Shown here: one piece after another, positions 1-8,300 of the stretch | How the letters are laid out: each line of letters begins with the position of its first letter | Position numbering within the stretch: position 1 is the first letter of the stretch | NCBI RefSeq assembly: GCF_045207655.1 | Contig: NZ_CP108784.1 | Location: forward strand, 3,348,001-3,412,000 | Direction of reading: 5' to 3' | Source: Embleya sp045207655 | GTDB taxonomy: Bacteria > Actinomycetota > Actinomycetes > Streptomycetales > Streptomycetaceae | DNA: 64,000 nucleotides | Notes under the pieces: generated by a model | Told to the model about the DNA's origin: nothing | Databases searched by the model: none | Seen by the model: the letters and a program-made list of their open reading frames with translations, nothing else | Program-made: the position numbers and the translations under genes

Positions 1-1447
1 CGCCGTTGAAGCCCTTCGAGACACGCGCGCCCAGGTCGACGTCGACCTTCGTCCAGTACTCGATCACCCGCGGCAGCACCTCGGCGCTCACCGGCCCGTC
101 GCTCTTCATGTGCCCGACGATGTTGGCGACCAGGTGCTCCCGGTCGGTCTCGGACATCACGTGGCGCCACAGCGTGCCGGGCTGACCGAAGTCGTCGTCC
201 TCGGCGTGCGGCTTGTAGGCGGAGCGCATGATCTCGCCGGTGACCGCGTAGTTCTCGTCCGTGTACAGCTCCGGATTCGCCACCGGGCCGCCGTAGCTGT
301 TCGGCGCGTACACCGGGTCGCCGTAGTTCTCGAACCGCATCGCGCCGTCCTTGTTGTACGAGTGGACCGGCACGATCGGGCGGTTGATCGGCAGCTGGAG
401 GTAGTTCGGGCCGATCCGGTAGCGGTGCGTGTCGGGGTAGCTGAACAACCGGCCCTGGAGCATCTTGTCCGGGCTCGCGCCGATCCCGGGCACCAGGTTG
501 GCCGGTTCGAACGAGGCCTGCTCGACCTCGGCGAAGTAGTCCGAGGGGTTGCGGTTCAAGGTCATCCGGCCGACCTCGATCAGCGGGTGGTCGCCGTGCG
601 GCCACACCTTGGTCACGTCGAACGGGTTGAACCGGTAGTTCGCGGCGTCCTCGAACGGCATCACCTGTACGTGCAGCGTCCAGGACGGGTGGTCGCCGCC
701 GGTGATCGCGTCGCGCAGGTCGCGGATGTGGAAGTCGCGGTCCTCGCCGGCCTGCGCGGCGGCCTCGGCATCGGTGAAGTTCTCGATGCCCTGGTCGGTC
801 CGGAAGTGGTACTTGATCCAGAACTTCTCGCCGCCCGCGTTGACCCACATGAAGGTGTGGCTGCCGAAGCCGTGCATGTTGCGCCACGTCCGCGGGGTGC
901 CCCGGTCGGACATCAGGAAGGTGACCTGGTGCGCGGACTCGGGCGAGAGCGTCCAGAAGTCCCACTGCATGTTGTGGTCGTGCAGGTGGGTGTCCGACCG
1001 GCGCTTCTGCGAGTGGATGAAGTCGGAGAACTTGCTCGGATCCCGGATGAAGAAGATCGGCGTGTTGTTGCCGACCAGGTCGTAGTTCCCGTGCCGGGTG
1101 TAGAACTTGATCGCGAAGCCGCGCGGGTCGCGCACGGTGTCGGGGAACCCGAGCTCACCGGCGACCGTCGAGAAGCGGATGAACATCGGCGTCTCGCGAC
1201 CGGGCTGGAACAGGTCCGCCTTGGTGAATTGGCTGACGTCCCGGGTGACCTGGAAGATCCCGTGGGCGCCGCCCCCCTTCGCGTGCACCACCCGCTCCGG
1301 CACCCGCTCACGGTTGAACTGCGCCATCTTCTGGATGACGTAGTGGTCCTGGAGCAGCAACGGGCCGTCGGGTCCGGCGGAGAGCGAGAACTCGTCGCTC
1401 GGGGCCGCGATACCCGCGTCGGTCGTGGTGGTCGGGCGTTCGGTCAT
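1..1447 (-). CDS. katA: Catalase (clade 3 type), C-terminal end cut by window edge
   Basis: Haem catalase that dismutates hydrogen peroxide in the cytoplasm. Reading the minus strand from the ATG at 1447 gives 482 residues with the family hallmarks. These are the distal-pocket His near residue 55 (VVHAKGGGAHG), the Asn segment NTPIFFIRDP, the FGSHTFMW region, and the proximal haem-ligand Tyr in RLFSYPDTHRYR. The visible part ends at GARVSKGFNG, normally within a few residues of the C-terminus of about 485-490 residue small-subunit catalases, so only the last codons are missing. It is transcribed away from the flavin monooxygenase gene. An inverted repeat in the shared intergenic region could serve a peroxide-responsive repressor, but no such regulator gene is seen. 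The gene symbol is assigned by family only. Confidence 0.93.
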   Translation of the reverse strand, partial: MTERPTTTTDAGIAAPSDEFSLSAGPDGPLLLQDHYVIQKMAQFNRERVPERVVHAKGGGAHGIFQVTRDVSQFTKADLFQPGRETPMFIRFSTVAGELGFPDTVRDPRGFAIKFYTRHGNYDLVGNNTPIFFIRDPSKFSDFIHSQKRRSDTHLHDHNMQWDFWTLSPESAHQVTFLMSDRGTPRTWRNMHGFGSHTFMWVNAGGEKFWIKYHFRTDQGIENFTDAEAAAQAGEDRDFHIRDLRDAITGGDHPSWTLHVQVMPFEDAANYRFNPFDVTKVWPHGDHPLIEVGRMTLNRNPSDYFAEVEQASFEPANLVPGIGASPDKMLQGRLFSYPDTHRYRIGPNYLQLPINRPIVPVHSYNKDGAMRFENYGDPVYAPNSYGGPVANPELYTDENYAVTGEIMRSAYKPHAEDDDFGQPGTLWRHVMSETDREHLVANIVGHMKSDGPVSAEVLPRVIEYWTKVDVDLGARVSKGFNG

Positions 1448-1495
1448 CGCCAGTGTCCCTTTCGTGTGGTTCACGTGCCGGGTCTTGGAGCGCCG

Positions 1496-1522
1496 ATTCC
1501 AACCTGCGTCCGAAATTGGAAT
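1496..1522. promoter_or_regulatory. Inverted repeat upstream of catalase
   Basis: A perfect 7-bp inverted repeat, ATTCCAA at 1496-1502 and TTGGAAT at 1516-1522, with a 13-bp spacer, lies in the 248-bp gap between the divergent catalase and LLM monooxygenase genes. It is AT-rich for this DNA. Its place about 50-75 bp upstream of the catalase start fits an operator for a Fur/CatR-like or other dimeric regulator. That role is inferred from position and symmetry only. Confidence 0.35.
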
Positions 1523-1695
1523 GGGTCAAGACCTGTACGGCATCCAGTCCATGGTCTTTCCGACTGTCCTTTATGCCCCCTGTGATCGTCTGCACGCCTG
1601 AACCGTGGAACAGCGCGCAGCGCCCGCGGGTTGCAACTCAGAGCACCGGAGCGCAATCGGGTGGGCGGGAAACGGGCGAGAAAGAGGGACGCGGA

Positions 1696-2745
1696 GTGGA
1701 CGCTGTGAAGTTGTCGGTACTGGACGTGGCGCCGGTGGGAACCGGGTACTCGGCGACCGAGGCGCTGCGCACGAGCACCGAGTTGGCGAAGCTGGCCGAG
1801 CGATGGGGCTTCCACCGGTTCTGGGTGGCGGAACACCACAACATGCCCGGCATCGCCAGTTCGTCGCCGCCGGTGCTGCTCGCCCATCTGGCCGCGCACA
1901 CCTCGACCCTGCGGCTGGGCTCGGGCGGCGTGATGTTGCCCAACCACGCGCCGCTCGTGGTCGCCGAGCAGTTCGGCACGCTCCAGGCGCTGCATCCCGG
2001 GCGGATCGACATCGGCATCGGCCGGGCCCCGGGCACCGACCAGGTCACCATGCGCGCGCTGCGGCGCGGCGGCGGGGCCGAGTCGGTCGAGGAGTTCCCG
2101 CAGGCGCTCGGCGAGCTGATCGGGTTCGTCACCGGGTCGTTCGCGGCGGACCACCCGTACGCGCGGATGCACGCGGTGCCCGGCCCCGCGTCCGGGATCG
2201 AGGCGGGGGGCGAGTTCGCGTCCGCCGAGGCACCGGTGTGGTTGCTGGGGTCCAGCGGCTACAGCGCGCAGTTGGCCGGGATCCTGGGCCTGCCGTTCGC
2301 GTTCGCGCATCACTTCAGCGGGCAGCACACGCTGCCCGCGCTGGAGTTGTACCGCGAGTCGTTCCAGCCCTCCGAGTCGCTCAAGGAGCCGTACTCGATG
2401 ATCGCGGCCGGGGTGATCGCGGCCGACACGCACGAGGAGGCCGAGCGACTCGCGTTGTCCCAGGCGTTGTCGATGTTGCGGCTGCGCGGCGGGAACCCCG
2501 GTCGGATGCCGTCGCCGGAGGAGGCCGAGGCCTACCCGTGGACGCCCGCCGAGCGGGAGTTCGTGGCGAACTACCGGCGCCAGCACATCTCGGGCGACCT
2601 GGCCGAGGTGCGGGCCGGCATGCGCGAACTGCGCGAGCGCACCAAGGTGGACGAGCTGATGGTGATCAGCAACGTGTACGGCCACGACGCGCGGATCCGC
2701 TCGTACGAGCTGATCGCGAAGGCGTGGGGACTGATCGAGGAGTGA
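1696..2745 (+). CDS. LLM-class flavin-dependent oxidoreductase
   Basis: Luciferase-like monooxygenase fold protein of 349 residues, close to the MsnO8/YhbW-type subgroup. These enzymes use reduced flavin to oxidise small organic substrates; the substrate here is unknown. Typical segments are visible: LGFHRFWVAEHH-like (GFHRFWVAEHHNMPGIASS, about residues 36-54), LRLGSGGVMLPNHAPLVVAEQF (split by the family's usual loop) and the GRIDIGIGRAPG stretch. The GTG at 1696 is chosen because a GAGGG ribosome binding site sits about 7 bp upstream and the protein then begins with the expected first beta strand (VKLSVLDVAPVG). A GTG three codons later is an alternative. It is divergent from catalase and convergent with the sulfite-oxidase-like gene. 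No partner flavin reductase is adjacent. Confidence 0.88.
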   Translation: MDAVKLSVLDVAPVGTGYSATEALRTSTELAKLAERWGFHRFWVAEHHNMPGIASSSPPVLLAHLAAHTSTLRLGSGGVMLPNHAPLVVAEQFGTLQALHPGRIDIGIGRAPGTDQVTMRALRRGGGAESVEEFPQALGELIGFVTGSFAADHPYARMHAVPGPASGIEAGGEFASAEAPVWLLGSSGYSAQLAGILGLPFAFAHHFSGQHTLPALELYRESFQPSESLKEPYSMIAAGVIAADTHEEAERLALSQALSMLRLRGGNPGRMPSPEEAEAYPWTPAEREFVANYRRQHISGDLAEVRAGMRELRERTKVDELMVISNVYGHDARIRSYELIAKAWGLIEE

Positions 2746-2853
2746 GCGGTACCGGCCGGGCCGCGGGGGCGGCCCGGCCGGTACCGGTGACCTTCCCCGG
2801 AAAAGCGGCCCGCCGCGGCGTGGCTCGCGTCGGGCGGCCCGAAGTCGGGCCGT

Positions 2854-4416
2854 TCACCGCACCGTGACGCCGATCCGGTGATAGCCGGTCGCGCCGTCGG
2901 GGACCACGTCGGCGTTCTTGGCGGTCTGTACCGCGCCGGTGCCGTCCGTGGCCCGCACCCGCAGTACGTGCCGGCCCGGCGTGGCATCCCACATCCAGCG
3001 GTATTGGCGCCAGGTGTCGGTGGTGGTCTGCGGCGCGAGCTCGGCGGGCTGCCACGGGCCCTCGTCGACCTGGATCTCGACCGCGGCGATGCCCCGGTGC
3101 TGCGCCCACGCGACGCCGGCGACCGGGACCCGGCCGGCGTTCACGGTGCCCCCGTCCCTGGGCGTGTCCAGCCGCGACTGGGTCTTGATCGGGGCCTGCC
3201 GGGCCCAGCCGAGCTTGACCCAGTAGGCGCTGAACGCGTCGAACCGGGTCACCTCCAGGTCCACGATCCACTTGCACGCGGACACGTAGCCGTACAGTCC
3301 CGGAACCACCATCCGGACTGGGAAGCCGTGCTTGATCGGCAGCGGCTCGCCGTTCATCGCGTACGCCAGCATCGCGTCGCGCCCGTCGAGCACCTCGCGC
3401 AGCGGCGTGCCGATCGTCATGCCGTCCGGCGACCTGGAGACGATCTGATCGGCGCCGGGCCGGATGCCCGCCTCGCGCAGCAGGTCGGCCAGTGGGGTGC
3501 CCAGCCAGCGGGCGTTGCCGATCAGGTCGCCGCCGACCTCGTTGGACACGCAGGCCAGCGTGATGTCCCGCTCGATCGCGAAGCGGGCCCGCAACTGCGG
3601 GTAGTCCAGCCGGATTTCCCGGTCCACCAGGCCGTGGATGCGCAACTGCCAGTCCTCGGCCCGAAGCTGCGGCACGGTGAACGCGGTGTCGATCCGGTAG
3701 AAGTCGGCGTTCGAGGTCAGGTACGGGGTCAGGCCGGGCTCGACCAGGCCGGGGCCGGCCGGGGCGGCCGCGCTGATCGGCGCGGGCAGGTTCCCCGCGA
3801 CGGACGCGCGGGACCGCTCCGCGTTGAACCGGGCGTGCTGGAGCATCCGGCCGCCGAACCCGGCCACCGCGGCGACCGCGGCGGCGCCGACCAGGATCAC
3901 CGTACGGCGCGAGGTGTCCGGGGCCGGTTCGCGCACGTCGTCCTCGGACGCGCCCGGCAGCGGGCGGGCGAGCGGGCGTCGGTCGACCAGGTCGGGCCGG
4001 GTCGACAGGATCAGCGCGAGCGTCCCGAACAGCGTGCCGACCAGCACCGGGGCCAGGTCGGCGGGGGTGTACGAGGGGCGGTCGACGGCGGTCCAGGCCA
4101 CGAAGGCGCCGAGCGCGAGCACGCCGACGATCCCGTAGCGCAGCCGCCGGGCGGCGAGCACACCGAGTCCGGCGGCGAACAGCGCGAGCAGCACGGTGAT
4201 CACGGTCAGCAGGAACGCCTTGTCCGCGGTCCCGAAGGTGCGGATCGCCCATTCGCGCGGCCCCTGCGGCGCCCGGTCGGTGACCGCGCCGCTGATCGTC
4301 ACGAACGGTGTGGCCTCCGGTCGCACGAACGCCGCGATCGCCTCGGCCACGCCGACCGCCACGGCCGCCGAGACCACGCCCGCCAGCGCGGCACCGGGCC
4401 TTCCAGAACGCCGCAC
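2854..4416 (-). CDS. Membrane-anchored sulfite-oxidase-family molybdopterin oxidoreductase
   Basis: A 520-residue protein with about five hydrophobic segments in its first 190 residues (about 11-30, 66-88, 94-112, 122-138 and 173-188). A sulfite-oxidase-type molybdopterin domain (about 225-430) and a Mo-co dimerisation/immunoglobulin-like C-terminal domain (about 430-520) follow. The Mo-ligating Cys is probably C289 in the ITLACVSNEVGGD segment. The topology places the catalytic part outside the membrane. Actinobacterial relatives are usually annotated only as molybdopterin-dependent oxidoreductases; whether the substrate is sulfite, a sulfoxide or something else cannot be read from sequence. 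No cytochrome or haem subunit is adjacent. The start is the ATG at 4416. Confidence 0.85.
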   Translation of the reverse strand: MRRSGRPGAALAGVVSAAVAVGVAEAIAAFVRPEATPFVTISGAVTDRAPQGPREWAIRTFGTADKAFLLTVITVLLALFAAGLGVLAARRLRYGIVGVLALGAFVAWTAVDRPSYTPADLAPVLVGTLFGTLALILSTRPDLVDRRPLARPLPGASEDDVREPAPDTSRRTVILVGAAAVAAVAGFGGRMLQHARFNAERSRASVAGNLPAPISAAAPAGPGLVEPGLTPYLTSNADFYRIDTAFTVPQLRAEDWQLRIHGLVDREIRLDYPQLRARFAIERDITLACVSNEVGGDLIGNARWLGTPLADLLREAGIRPGADQIVSRSPDGMTIGTPLREVLDGRDAMLAYAMNGEPLPIKHGFPVRMVVPGLYGYVSACKWIVDLEVTRFDAFSAYWVKLGWARQAPIKTQSRLDTPRDGGTVNAGRVPVAGVAWAQHRGIAAVEIQVDEGPWQPAELAPQTTTDTWRQYRWMWDATPGRHVLRVRATDGTGAVQTAKNADVVPDGATGYHRIGVTVR

Positions 4417-4541
4417 GACGCCACCTCACGCTCGGGAAAATCGGTTCGCGGAACAGCTCCCTCCATCCTGACCCGCACGCGTCGTCGACGGGGGAATCCG
4501 CTGCTTACCGTTGTATGACGAAGCGTCAGGAGACCGCCGAC

Positions 4542-4566
4542 CTTATTGCAAGTGGCTTGCAATAAG
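4542..4566. promoter_or_regulatory. Perfect 11-bp palindrome, likely operator
   Basis: CTTATTGCAAG (4542-4552) is followed by TGG and then by its exact reverse complement CTTGCAATAAG (4556-4566). It is strikingly AT-rich against its surroundings and lies in the 187-bp gap between the divergent sulfite-oxidase-like and GNAT genes, 37 bp before the GNAT start codon. The symmetry and length fit a dimeric HTH regulator such as a TetR, MarR or GntR protein. No regulator gene is next to it, so the regulator would be encoded elsewhere. A transcription-terminator role is unlikely because both neighbours read away from it. Confidence 0.55.
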
Positions 4567-4603
4567 CTTTCCCGGTTCCATCGCCGATCCGTCGGGAGAA
4601 GCC

Positions 4604-5332
4604 GTGAGCACCATCGACCGGCAGCGGTCCATATCCACCGCCGAACTGATCCGGGCCTGGGTCACCGGTTGGGCGGCGGCCCGATCGGTGCCCGCGCCGG
4701 TCGAGGCGGCGGGTGGCTTCCGGCTCGACGTCGGATTGCCCGAGCACCGGGTGCGCTACGTGTTGCACGACGTCGGGCACGTGGCCGAGACGGCCCGGAG
4801 CCGGACCGATCCCGGCACCTGGATCAAGAGCTTCGGCCCGCCCGAGCGGATCGGCCCCGAACTGACGCCCGCGTGGACGATCGGCGACCCGGAGTACGTG
4901 ATGACCGGGCCCCTGCGGCAGGCCGCGGTGGTCCCGCCGAGCGGGTACACGATCGAGGTCGAGCCGGTGGGCGCGGTCGTGTTCGTGCGGTTGCTCGCCG
5001 GCGACGGCGCGGTCGCCGCGAGCGGGCGAATCGGGATCACCGGGGAGACGGCCGTGGCCGACCAGATCCGGACCGACCCGGCGCACCGGCGTCGAGGGCT
5101 GGGCAGCGTGCTGATGACCGCGCTCGGCGACGCCGCCGCCGAGCGCGGCGCCCGCACCGGGGTGCTGGTCGCCACCCCGGCCGGCCGAGAGTTGTACACC
5201 CGCCTGGGTTGGACGCTGTACGGCGTGCTCACCCCGGCCTGGATCCCGGAACCGGCGATCGCACCCGACGCGGGGGCACCCGCCGAACCGAGCCTCGCGT
5301 CCCCTCCGGTTCAGGCCCGGCCCGCCCGGTAG
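4604..5332 (+). CDS. GNAT family N-acetyltransferase
   Basis: A 242-residue protein whose C-terminal half carries the GNAT acetyl-CoA binding signature, with IRTDPAHRRRGLGSVLM (RxxGxG/A loop) near residues 165-180. The preceding beta strands (AVVFVRLLAGDGAVAASGRIG) fit the same fold. The first 120 residues are not a recognisable second GNAT domain and may specify the substrate. GTG at 4604 is preferred because GGGAGA lies 5 bp upstream; an ATG at 4511 would run the coding sequence through the palindrome at 4542-4566. The 3' end overlaps by 22 bp, convergently, with the giant ATPase gene. The acceptor substrate is unknown. Confidence 0.8.
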   Translation: MSTIDRQRSISTAELIRAWVTGWAAARSVPAPVEAAGGFRLDVGLPEHRVRYVLHDVGHVAETARSRTDPGTWIKSFGPPERIGPELTPAWTIGDPEYVMTGPLRQAAVVPPSGYTIEVEPVGAVVFVRLLAGDGAVAASGRIGITGETAVADQIRTDPAHRRRGLGSVLMTALGDAAAERGARTGVLVATPAGRELYTRLGWTLYGVLTPAWIPEPAIAPDAGAPAEPSLASPPVQARPAR

Positions 5333-8300
5333 GCCCGCCTGACCTCGGCCCAGCGTTCCCGGTCCGCCGGGCCGAGCCGGCCGCGCAGTTCGGCCAGCTT
5401 GAGCAGGTTGGCCTCGGCATCGGTGGTCAGCGTCTGTGCCTGCGCCGTGTAGTGGTCGTCCACGAGTGTGTCGACCTCGGAGTCGTCGAGCACCGGCAGG
5501 AGCCGCTCGGCCAGCCTGTTGGTGTCCCGGTAGGAGCCCTGGAGCCGGAACGGCGGTTCGGTGCGCGCCGACTCGGACTGCGCCGCCGAGGCGATGTAGG
5601 CCCGGTTGACCGCCAGCACCGTGTCGCACACCCGCAGCAGCCTGCCCAGCACGGCCAGGACGCGATCCAGCTCGGCCGGGTCGTACGGGTGGGCGAGCCG
5701 GTCCGACCGCGCGCCCTCGTCGCCGCGCGCGAGCCGGACCAGCAGTTCCAGGTCGGCGCGCTCGCGACCGGCGATCGGGGCCAGGATCGGGTTCGCGGTC
5801 AGCGCGTTCTCGATGTGGCTCAGCGCGAACAGGTCCTCCTTGCCGCCGAGCACGTCGCCGAGGTTCCACACGTCGGCCCGGTTCGCCAGCATGTCCGGAA
5901 TCCGAAAGCGCGCGCCGGACTCGGTGTACGGGTTGCCCGCCATGCTCATCGCGAACCGCTTGCCGCGCAGGTCGTAGGCGCGTGCCTCGCCGTCCCGGAC
6001 GCCGTCGATCCGGCGCTGGGCGTCGCACAGCGAGACGAACTTCTGGAGCAGTTCGGGCGAGACGTGCTGGATGTCGTCCAGGTGCAGCAGCACGTTGTTG
6101 CCCAGCTCCAGCGCGAAGCCGATCTTCTCGATCTCGCGCCGCGCGGCGGCGTCCGGCGCGGCGGCCGGGTCGAGCGAGGTGGTGCGGTACCCCAGGGCCG
6201 GGCCGTCGATCCGGACGAAGGCCAGACCGAGCCGGGCCGCGACGTACTCCAGCAGGGTGGTCTTGCCGTAGCCGGGTGGGGACAGCAGGAGCAGCAACCC
6301 CTGGCTGTCCGTGCGCCGTTGCTCGCCGACCGCGCCCAACTGCCCGGCCAGGTCGGCGCCGATCAGCGGAAGGTAGACCTCGTCGATCAGTCGGTTGCGG
6401 ACAAAGGTCGGCATTACCTTGGGCGTGTGGGCGTCCAGTCCCAACCGTTCGCGCTCGGCGGCCAGCAGTTCGGCGCGGGTGTGCTGATAGGCCCGGTGGG
6501 CGGGCACCCGGACCCGATGGAACTCATCCGTGCGCACCAGGAATTCGTCCAGTCGCAGGTTCAGCGTGCCACCGCTCCCCAGGCGTGGATGAGCGCCGAG
6601 CAGGCCGGTCACCGTGGTGGCGACAGGGGCGTCCACGGGGTGCCGGTCCAGTGCCTCGCCGCACAGTTCGATCGCGATCGCCTCGGCCAGATCCGGCTGC
6701 GGCCCGCCGTCGAGGCGGTCGGCGTAGCCGCCGAGCCACGCGGTGACCAGTTGCCGGCGCGCGGCGAGGTCGTCGCCGAGGGCACGCAGGTCCTCGGCGA
6801 AATCCTTGGCGGCGGGCGAGCCCTCCCCGCCCAGCGAGGCCCAAAAGCCGGTCACCAGCGTGCGGGCGGCGGCGCCGGTGGCGAAGCGCGGCCCGCCGGC
6901 GGCGAGTTCCTCGAAGAGGTAGGCACCGAGCGCGGCGCCGGGCGCGGTCGGCACGGCCGGCGTGCTCGGCGTGCTCGGCGCGGCAACCGTGCCCCGCTTG
7001 TTCGGCGCCGCGAGCGTGCCCGGCGTGTTCGGCGCCGCGAACGTGCCCGGCGTGTTCGGCGCCGCGAACGTGCCCGGCGTGTTCGGCGCCGCGAGCGTGC
7101 CCGGCGCCGCGAGCGTCGCGGTCAGGAACGCGGTCGCCCGATCGCCGAGTTCGGCGGCCAGGTCGGTGACGGCCGGGATCGGGCCGAAGGTGCGGCGGGC
7201 CCGGGCCAGCGACTGGGCGCGGGTGATCCACCGCGCCCGATCGTCGGGGTCGGCGCCGTACGCCCAGAACAGTTGTGCCGCCGCCCGCACGTCCGGCGCG
7301 AATCGCAGCAGTCCGGCGCCGGAGCGCAGCCGCAGAACGGCCGCGAGCAACACCGCGGCGTCGTGGTCGTGCACGCCTCGGTCGTAGCCTTCGCCGTGCC
7401 GGGGCAGCGCGATCCGGCGCACGTCGGCGAGCAGTTCCTCGGCCGTCGGGGTGGCCGAGGGCGGGACATCGATCTCCGCCAGCACCACCGCGGCCAGGTA
7501 TTCGGCCCGGTACACCTGCGGCGACTCGGAGCCGAGCGGCTGGTCCCGGAAGACCCGGTGCGCGGCGGGCAGGTGCGCGCGTACCGGCGCGCGGTAGTCG
7601 GTGCCCGTGATCGCGAAGGCCAGGCCGTCCGCGTCCGGGACCAGGGTCAGCTCGATCGGCCGCTCGTGCACCGCGAACCGGTGCCGGCCCAGCCGTACGG
7701 TGCCCGCCGCGTCGTAGAGCTCGGCCCGGTCGCGGGATGCCCGGGCGGCCTCCTGGCGGGCCGCCTTGAGCCGCCCGTCCAGTTCGCCGGCCCGGACCGG
7801 GTCGCCGAGTCCGCGCAGTTCCTCGGCGATCGAGCGGACCTTGTCGACCAGGGCGTCCGAGGCGAAGTAGGTGTTGATCTCGTCGGTGCCCGCCAGGGTG
7901 CCGATCCGGCGACCGATCGTGGTCAGGATCCGCCCGGCGGAGTCGATCAGGCGCTGCCCGTGTCGCGCGCGCTCGTCCAGGCGGGCCTGTTTGCGCGCGG
8001 AGAACGCGTCGTGGACGCGCTCGCGTTCGGTGCCGATCCGGGCCAGGTGTTCGTCGAAGGTGCCGAACCGGGCCTCCAGCTCCTCGATCCGGGCGAGCAG
8101 CCGGCCGAGGTGTTCGTCGCACTCCTCGGGGGTCGAGGCGGCGGACAGCGCACCCACCACGGTCTGTTCCAGGAGTGCGAACTCGGCGGTGAACTCGGCG
8201 CGTTGTTCGGCTTCGAGCAGCTCGTGCCGGCGCGTCCGAAGGGTCGCGCGGGCCCGGTTGACCGCGCCGAGCACCTCGCCGATCCGGGTCAGGATCGCGG

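Noticed and set aside
110..1585. Plus-strand ORF across the catalase gene
   Set aside because: It is a shadow of the catalase on the other strand, common in GC-rich DNA.
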